A stretch of 8,993 bases of DNA from Acetobacteraceae bacterium (GTDB taxonomy: Bacteria > Pseudomonadota > Alphaproteobacteria > Acetobacterales > Acetobacteraceae), in assembly GCA_947446625.1 (NCBI GenBank), contig CANFIE010000140.1, forward strand, positions 1 to 8,993, read 5' to 3'. The notes under the pieces are model-generated. The model had not been told where the DNA came from and ran no database searches. It worked only from the letters and a program-made list of their open reading frames with translations. Positions 5,437 through 8,993 of this stretch are shown piece after piece. Positions within the stretch are counted from its first letter, which is position 1. The number at the start of each line of letters is the position of its first letter. Made by a program: the position numbers and the translations under genes.

Positions 5437-6666
5437 ATGACCAGCACGCTGTTTCAGAACATCCGCCTGTTCACCGGCGCCGCCGAACTGGCCGAGGGCT
5501 ATAACGTGCTGGTCGAGGGCGACCGCATCAAGGAAGTGGCGGACCGCCCGATTACCGCCGCCGGCGCCCGCGTCATCAATGGTGGTGGCCGCACGCTGAT
5601 GCCGGGGCTGATCGACGCGCATGTGCATGCCTATGCCGCCGATGCCGATCTTGGCCGGCTGGACCGCATGCCGCGCAGTTTGCAGGCCATGCATGCGGCG
5701 CGCGACCTGGAGGAGAGCCTGCAACGCGGCTTCACCAGCGTACGAGACGCCGCCGGCGCCGATTGGGGCCTGGCCATTGCGGTGGAAACCGGGCTCATCC
5801 GCGGCTCGCGCCTGTTCTTCCCCGGCCAGGCGCTCAGCCCCACCGGCGGCCATGGCGACATGCGCCCCAATACCGCGCTGGAAAACCTGTGCGGCTGCTG
5901 CGGCAATGCCGCCACCATCGGCATCATCGCTGATGGCGTGGACGAGGTGCGCCGCGCCGTGCGCAGCAACCTGAAGAAGGGCGCGCACCACATCAAGATC
6001 ATGGCCTCGGGCGGCGTGGCTTCTCCCAGCGACCCGATCTATGCGCTGCAATACTCCGACGAAGAGATTGCCTGCGCGGTATGGGAGGCCAAGGCCTGGC
6101 GCCGCTACGTGCTGGCGCATGCCTATACGCCGGAAGCCATTTTCCGCGCCGTGCGCCTGGGCGTGCGCAGCGTGGAGCATTGCAACCTCATCGACGCCCC
6201 GACGGCCCGCTACATGGCGGCGCAGGACGCCTTCGCCGTGCCCACGCTGGTAACCTACCAGGGGCTGGAGGCTGAGGGTGCGGCGCTTGGCATTCCACCA
6301 GAGAGCATGGCCAAGCTGGCCAGCGTGAAGGGCGCCGGGCTTGGCAGCCTGGAGATTCTGCGCGACGCCGGGGTGAAGATGGGCTTCGGCACCGACCTGC
6401 TGGCCAAGATGCGCCGCCGCCAGTCCGAGGAGTTCACCATTCGGCGCGAAGTGCTGCCGGCGGTGGAGGTGCTGCGCCAGGCCACCAGCCTGAACGCGGA
6501 ATTGCTGCAGATGGAAGGCCAGCTTGGCACCATCGCCGCCGGCGCGCTGGCCGATATTCTATTGGTGGATGGCGACCCGCTGCGCGACATCAGCGTGCTG
6601 AACGGCCAGGGCGAGAAGATCCCGCTGGTGATGAAGGCCGGTGAAATCTTCATCAACCGCATCTAG
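5437..6666 (+). CDS. Metal-dependent amidohydrolase family protein (imidazolonepropionase/prolidase-like subgroup)
   Basis: This 409-residue amidohydrolase-superfamily enzyme has a small N-terminal beta domain (1 to about 55), a TIM barrel, and a C-terminal return to the beta domain ending in ADILLVDGDPL (372-382). Metal and catalytic positions are visible: His62 and His64 in DAHVHA, Lys187 in IKIMASGG (probably the carboxylated bridging lysine), His228 in LAHAYTP, His248 in VEHCNL and Asp320 in GFGTD. The TGGHGD sequence (136-141) marks the subgroup that includes bacterial Xaa-Pro/Xaa-Arg dipeptidases and N-acyl-amino-acid hydrolases (Sgx9260-like), so cleavage of an amide or peptide-like bond is the best guess; the actual substrate is unknown. 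There is no signal peptide, so it is cytoplasmic. AGGAG (5426-5430) overlaps the previous stop codon and lies 6 nt before the ATG, indicating tight coupling. Its TAG stop is the left end of repeat copy 2. Confidence 0.92.
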   Translation: MTSTLFQNIRLFTGAAELAEGYNVLVEGDRIKEVADRPITAAGARVINGGGRTLMPGLIDAHVHAYAADADLGRLDRMPRSLQAMHAARDLEESLQRGFTSVRDAAGADWGLAIAVETGLIRGSRLFFPGQALSPTGGHGDMRPNTALENLCGCCGNAATIGIIADGVDEVRRAVRSNLKKGAHHIKIMASGGVASPSDPIYALQYSDEEIACAVWEAKAWRRYVLAHAYTPEAIFRAVRLGVRSVEHCNLIDAPTARYMAAQDAFAVPTLVTYQGLEAEGAALGIPPESMAKLASVKGAGLGSLEILRDAGVKMGFGTDLLAKMRRRQSEEFTIRREVLPAVEVLRQATSLNAELLQMEGQLGTIAAGALADILLVDGDPLRDISVLNGQGEKIPLVMKAGEIFINRI

Positions 6667-6768
6667 AGCACGATGCGCCCTGTTGGGCGCATTTCGTGCT
6701 CTACAACTATTTGAAAATAGGGCAAGAAATCAGTTCTGATGATTCCATCAGAACGGATATTGCTCTAG
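6663..6768. repeat. 106-bp double-hairpin palindromic repeat, copy 2 (inverted relative to copy 1)
   Basis: This is the reverse complement of 330-435, gapless with 97 of 106 bases identical by hand alignment, and again bounded by CTAGAGCA and TGCTCTAG. Module A (6664-6703) forms a near-perfect long hairpin: TAGAGCACG with CGTGCTCTA outside, ATGCGCCC with GGGCGCAT inside, and the loop TGTT. Module B (6718-6767) pairs TAGGGCAA with TTGCTCTA (one G-T pair) and 12-bp inner arms (6729-6740 with 6747-6758, one mismatch) around GATTCC. Two of the nine differences fall in the module A loop, and at least two others turn a Watson-Crick pair into a G-U pair. The amidohydrolase stop TAG (6664-6666) is its first triplet after the leading C. 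Like copy 1, it sits between convergent genes. Confidence 0.9.
6664..6703 (+). terminator. Probable transcription end of the five-gene operon (module A of repeat copy 2)
   Basis: Starting at the amidohydrolase stop codon, a long hairpin is formed by TAGAGCACG/CGTGCTCTA and ATGCGCCC/GGGCGCAT with the tetraloop TGTT and a two-T bulge. The GC-rich inner hairpin is followed by TTTCG, a short T run within the outer arm. This is strong structure but not a textbook U-tract terminator. It could act bidirectionally between the convergent operon and methyltransferase gene. Confidence 0.45.
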
Positions 6769-6776
6769 CCTCTGAT

Positions 6777-6802
6777 CGTCGCCGGTGGAATCATCGGCGG
6801 CG
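6777..6802. terminator. Hairpin beyond the 3' end of the methyltransferase gene
   Basis: CGTCGCCG (6777-6784) pairs with CGGCGGCG (6795-6802) with one G-T pair around a 10-base loop. It lies 12 bases past the methyltransferase stop and 9 bases from the repeat end. There is no T run on either side, so a terminator role for the minus-strand gene is only a suggestion. Confidence 0.3.
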
Positions 6803-6813
6803 TGAATCAGCCG

Positions 6814-7416
6814 CTAGGCGCGGCGGAACACCACCGAAAGGTTGTTCGCGGGCATCTCCGTTACCTCGGGCGCGCCGAAGCCGGCGGCCAGGGCGGCGGC
6901 CGCCACATCCTCCAGCGCCCGCAGCCCCCAGGCGGGGTTGCGCGCACGCAGGCTGGCGTCGAACGCCTCGTTGCTCGGCGCCGTGGCCACGCCGGCCCGC
7001 CGATACGGCCCGTACAGGTACAGCACGCCCCCCGCCGGCAGCACCGCGGCGGCATTGCGCAGCAGCCCCAGCATGGCCGCCCAGGGGCTGATATGCACCA
7101 TGTTGATGCAGACCACCGCCGCCGCCCGCAGCCCCGGTGTGGCCCAATCGGTGCTGGCATCCAGCGCCAGGGCCGGGCGCACATTGGCCAGGCCGGCGCA
7201 CCAGGCATCCACGCTGGCCCGCGCCTCGGCATCGGCATCGCTGGGCTGAAACACCAGCCCCGGCAGCGCCTGGGCGAAGGCGTGGCAATGCTCGCCGCTG
7301 CCGCTGGCCACTTCCAGCACCTGCCCCGTGCTGGGCAAAACGCCGCGCAGCACGGCCAGAATCGCCTCTCGGTTGCGCAGGGTGGCGGGGGCGTGGCGTC
7401 TCAGGGCTTCATTCAT
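6814..7416 (-). CDS. DUF938 family (UPF0585/METTL26-like) SAM-dependent methyltransferase
   Basis: This 200-residue protein matches the DUF938 family along its full length: APATLRNREAILAVL (9-23), SAM-binding motif I VLEVASGSGEH (33-43), QPSD (57-60), the very characteristic NMVHISPW (105-112), LYGPYRRAG (134-142), SNEAFDASLRARNPAWGLR (148-166) and MPANNLSVVF (188-197). The fold is a class I Rossmann methyltransferase; to my knowledge the physiological substrate of the family is not established. The length is typical and no motif is missing. The start at 7416 gives the usual N-terminus; a GGGG run is close upstream but the ribosome site is weak. It is convergent with the amidohydrolase operon (repeat copy 2 between them) and divergent from the ABC permease gene. 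Nothing suggests a functional link to either neighbour. Confidence 0.92.
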   Translation of the reverse strand: MNEALRRHAPATLRNREAILAVLRGVLPSTGQVLEVASGSGEHCHAFAQALPGLVFQPSDADAEARASVDAWCAGLANVRPALALDASTDWATPGLRAAAVVCINMVHISPWAAMLGLLRNAAAVLPAGGVLYLYGPYRRAGVATAPSNEAFDASLRARNPAWGLRALEDVAAAALAAGFGAPEVTEMPANNLSVVFRRA

Positions 7417-7491
7417 GCCCCAGGCCTAGCCAGGAATGATTGACCCGGCAACCGCCCGCACCGCAGGATGCGCCCACCACAAGGGGGCCTC
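7417..7491. promoter_or_regulatory. Divergent gap between the methyltransferase and ABC importer genes
   Basis: This 75-bp gap must hold the start signals for both directions unless transcription starts inside a neighbouring gene. TTGACC (7440-7445) resembles a plus-strand -35 box, but no convincing -10 lies 16-18 bp downstream. AAGGGGG (7481-7487) just before the ATG at 7492 is the ribosome site for the permease. No operator palindrome was seen. Confidence 0.35.
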
Positions 7492-8292
7492 ATGAGCGCG
7501 AAGCGCATTCTGTTCGGCGCATCCGTCGCGGGTGCCTATGCGCTGGTGCTGGCGCCGGTGCTGGCGGTTGTCGTCATCAGCGTCTTCGCGCAGGAAATCG
7601 TCTCCTTTCCGCCCGATGGCTTCACCCTGCGCTGGTACGCCAATGCCTGGGAAAAGCGGGAATTTGCCCGCGGCTTCGCCACCAGCTTCCAGGTGGCGCT
7701 GGCGGCCACGGCCATTGGCGTGCCGCTGGGCACCGCCGCCGCCTATGCCCTGGCCCGCGCCCGCCTGCCGGGGAAGGAGGCGCTGAACACCCTGCTGCTC
7801 GGCCCGCTGGCGGTGCCCGGCGTGGTGGCAGGCACCGCGCTGTACCTGTTTTATGTCCGCGCCGAATTCTGGGTGGATGACGACATCAAGGGCACCACCC
7901 TGGGCCTGGTGGCCGCGCATGTGCTGCTCACCATCCCCTGGACCGTGCGGCTGGTTTCCGCCGCGCTGGCTGGGCTGGACCGTTCCGCCGAGGAAGCCGC
8001 CGCCAATCTCGGCGCCCGGCCCTTTACCGTGTTCCGTCGCGTTACGCTGCCCATGCTGCGGCCGGGCGTGGTGGCGGCCTGCCTGTTCAGCTTCATCCAA
8101 AGCTTTGAGAACCTGGAGCTGACCCTGCTGCTGGTGGGCCCCGGGCGCATCACCCTGCCGGTGGCCATGCTGAACTACCTGGAATTCCGCGTGGACCCGA
8201 CGCTTGCCGCCGTGGCCACCGTGCAGATTGTGCTTGTGGGAGCCCTGATGCTGATCACCGACCGCTTCGTCTCGCTCTCCCGGGTGGTTTGA
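7492..8292 (+). CDS. ABC transporter inner-membrane permease, PotC-like (spermidine/putrescine or Fe3+ type)
   Basis: This 266-residue permease has about six hydrophobic segments (roughly 10-32, 66-88, 99-121, 137-159, 194-212, 241-257). The coupling helix with the EAA motif is at EEAAANLGARPFTVFRRVTLPMLRPG (167-192), which docks on the ATPase. An FTLRWYANAW segment (44-53) after the first membrane span is typical of PotC/YdcV-type second permeases. The ATG at 7492 was preferred over 7468, since AAGGGGG lies directly before it and the membrane protein starts cleanly there. The stop and the next start share one base (TGATG, 8290-8294), so translation is coupled to the ATPase. PotB-like permease and PotD-like receptor genes are not upstream, where a divergent methyltransferase sits; they would have to follow the ATPase beyond the window. 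Substrate could be a polyamine, iron, thiamine, or another small solute; sequence alone does not decide. Confidence 0.9.
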   Translation: MSAKRILFGASVAGAYALVLAPVLAVVVISVFAQEIVSFPPDGFTLRWYANAWEKREFARGFATSFQVALAATAIGVPLGTAAAYALARARLPGKEALNTLLLGPLAVPGVVAGTALYLFYVRAEFWVDDDIKGTTLGLVAAHVLLTIPWTVRLVSAALAGLDRSAEEAAANLGARPFTVFRRVTLPMLRPGVVAACLFSFIQSFENLELTLLLVGPGRITLPVAMLNYLEFRVDPTLAAVATVQIVLVGALMLITDRFVSLSRVV

Positions 8293-8993
8293 TGGGCACG
8301 CTGCAACTGCAAGGCCTGACCCGCCGCTACGGCCCCAACACGGTGGTGGATGGCGTGGACCTGGACGTGCAACAGGGTGAACTCGTCGCCCTGCTTGGCC
8401 CCTCGGGCTGCGGCAAGACCACCACGCTGCGCATGGTCGCCGGCTTCGTGGAACCCAGCGCCGGTCGCGTTCTCATTGCCGGGCAGGATGTTTCCCACGC
8501 GCCGCCGCATGCCCGCGACACCGGCATGGTGTTCCAGAGCTACGCGCTGTTTCCGCACATGACCGTGGCGCAGAATATCGGCTTCGGCCTGGAAATGCGC
8601 GCCGTGGGCCGCGCCGAGCGTGACACGCGCATCACCGAGGCGATGCGCCTGGTGCGGCTGGAAGGCCTGGCCGACCGCCTGCCCCGGCAGCTTTCCGGCG
8701 GGCAGCAGCAGCGCGTGGCCCTGGCCCGCGCCCTGGTGGTGAACCCGGCGGTGTTTCTGCTGGACGAACCACTCTCCAACCTGGACGCCAAGCTGCGCGC
8801 CGAGGTGCGGGTGGAAATCCGCACCCTGCAACAGCGCCTCGGCCTCACCACCCTGTTCGTGACGCATGACCAGGAGGAGGCGCTGACCATGGCCGACCGC
8901 CTGGTGGTGATGGAAAAGGGCCGCGTCCGCCAGGTGGGCACCGCGGAGGAGCTGTATGAGCGCCCGGCGGACCTCTTCGTGGCCAATTTCATC
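8292..8993 (+). CDS. ABC transporter ATP-binding protein, PotA/FbpC-like, truncated by the window edge
   Basis: The frame is open for 234 codons from the ATG at 8292 to the last base, so the 3' end is missing. All ATPase motifs are intact: Walker A GPSGCGKT (36-43), Q-loop Gln82 in VFQSYALFPHMTV, signature LSGGQQQR (134-141), Walker B VFLLDEP (154-160), D-loop SNLD (162-165) and H-loop His192 in THDQEEA. The sequence continues with the VGTAEELYERPADLFVANFI ending (215-234) that precedes the TOBE domain in PotA/UgpC/FbpC-type importers, so the full protein should be about 330-370 residues with that regulatory domain off the edge. It supplies the ATP hydrolysis for the permease encoded immediately upstream, with which it overlaps by one base. 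Confidence 0.94.
   Translation, partial: MGTLQLQGLTRRYGPNTVVDGVDLDVQQGELVALLGPSGCGKTTTLRMVAGFVEPSAGRVLIAGQDVSHAPPHARDTGMVFQSYALFPHMTVAQNIGFGLEMRAVGRAERDTRITEAMRLVRLEGLADRLPRQLSGGQQQRVALARALVVNPAVFLLDEPLSNLDAKLRAEVRVEIRTLQQRLGLTTLFVTHDQEEALTMADRLVVMEKGRVRQVGTAEELYERPADLFVANFI

Overview
The window is GC-rich, densely coded bacterial DNA. Codons end mostly in G or C, genes are separated by short gaps, and two Bug/TctC-type periplasmic receptors with twin-arginine-like leaders are present. This gene content suits an alphaproteobacterium, most likely Acetobacteraceae/Rhodospirillales (Roseomonas-like). That placement is an inference from style and content, not from a marker gene. No RNA gene, transposase, integrase or CRISPR array was seen.

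Layout: (1) 1-333, the C-terminal end of a CobW-type metallochaperone GTPase, cut by the left edge. (2) 330-435, a 106-bp double-hairpin palindromic repeat. (3) 415-6666, a divergent block with one minus-strand gene (a NitT/TauT/NMT1-type solute-binding protein, 415-1332) and, leaving the same 75-bp gap, a five-gene plus-strand operon: Bug/TctC receptor 1, SDR oxidoreductase, acyl-CoA dehydrogenase of the ACAD10/11 type, Bug/TctC receptor 2, and a metal-dependent amidohydrolase. (4) 6663-6768, a second copy of the 106-bp repeat in inverted orientation (97 of 106 positions identical by hand alignment). (5) 6814-7416 minus, a DUF938 (UPF0585/METTL26-like) methyltransferase. (6) 7492-8993 plus, the start of a polyamine/Fe3+-type ABC importer operon: a PotC-like permease, then a PotA-like ATPase running off the right edge.

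How the genes may work together: the operon looks like a catabolic module. The two receptors would capture small carboxylates or related compounds. The amidohydrolase could split an amide or N-acyl bond, and the ACAD and SDR could perform an oxidation and a carbonyl/hydroxyl redox step on an acyl-CoA or related intermediate. The substrate is not known. The TctA/TctB membrane partners and the permease/ATPase for the NMT1-type receptor are absent here.

The most striking structural signal is that the 6.2-kb metabolic block is bracketed by two inverted copies of the same compound palindrome. Both copies sit at tail-to-tail gene junctions, and both carry or touch the stop codons of the adjoining genes. 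Because both ends of the block are gene 3' ends, it could invert or move as a unit without disrupting any gene. A second notable signal is an 8-bp GC-rich hairpin at 4408-4428 that buries the Shine-Dalgarno of the second receptor directly after the dehydrogenase stop codon.
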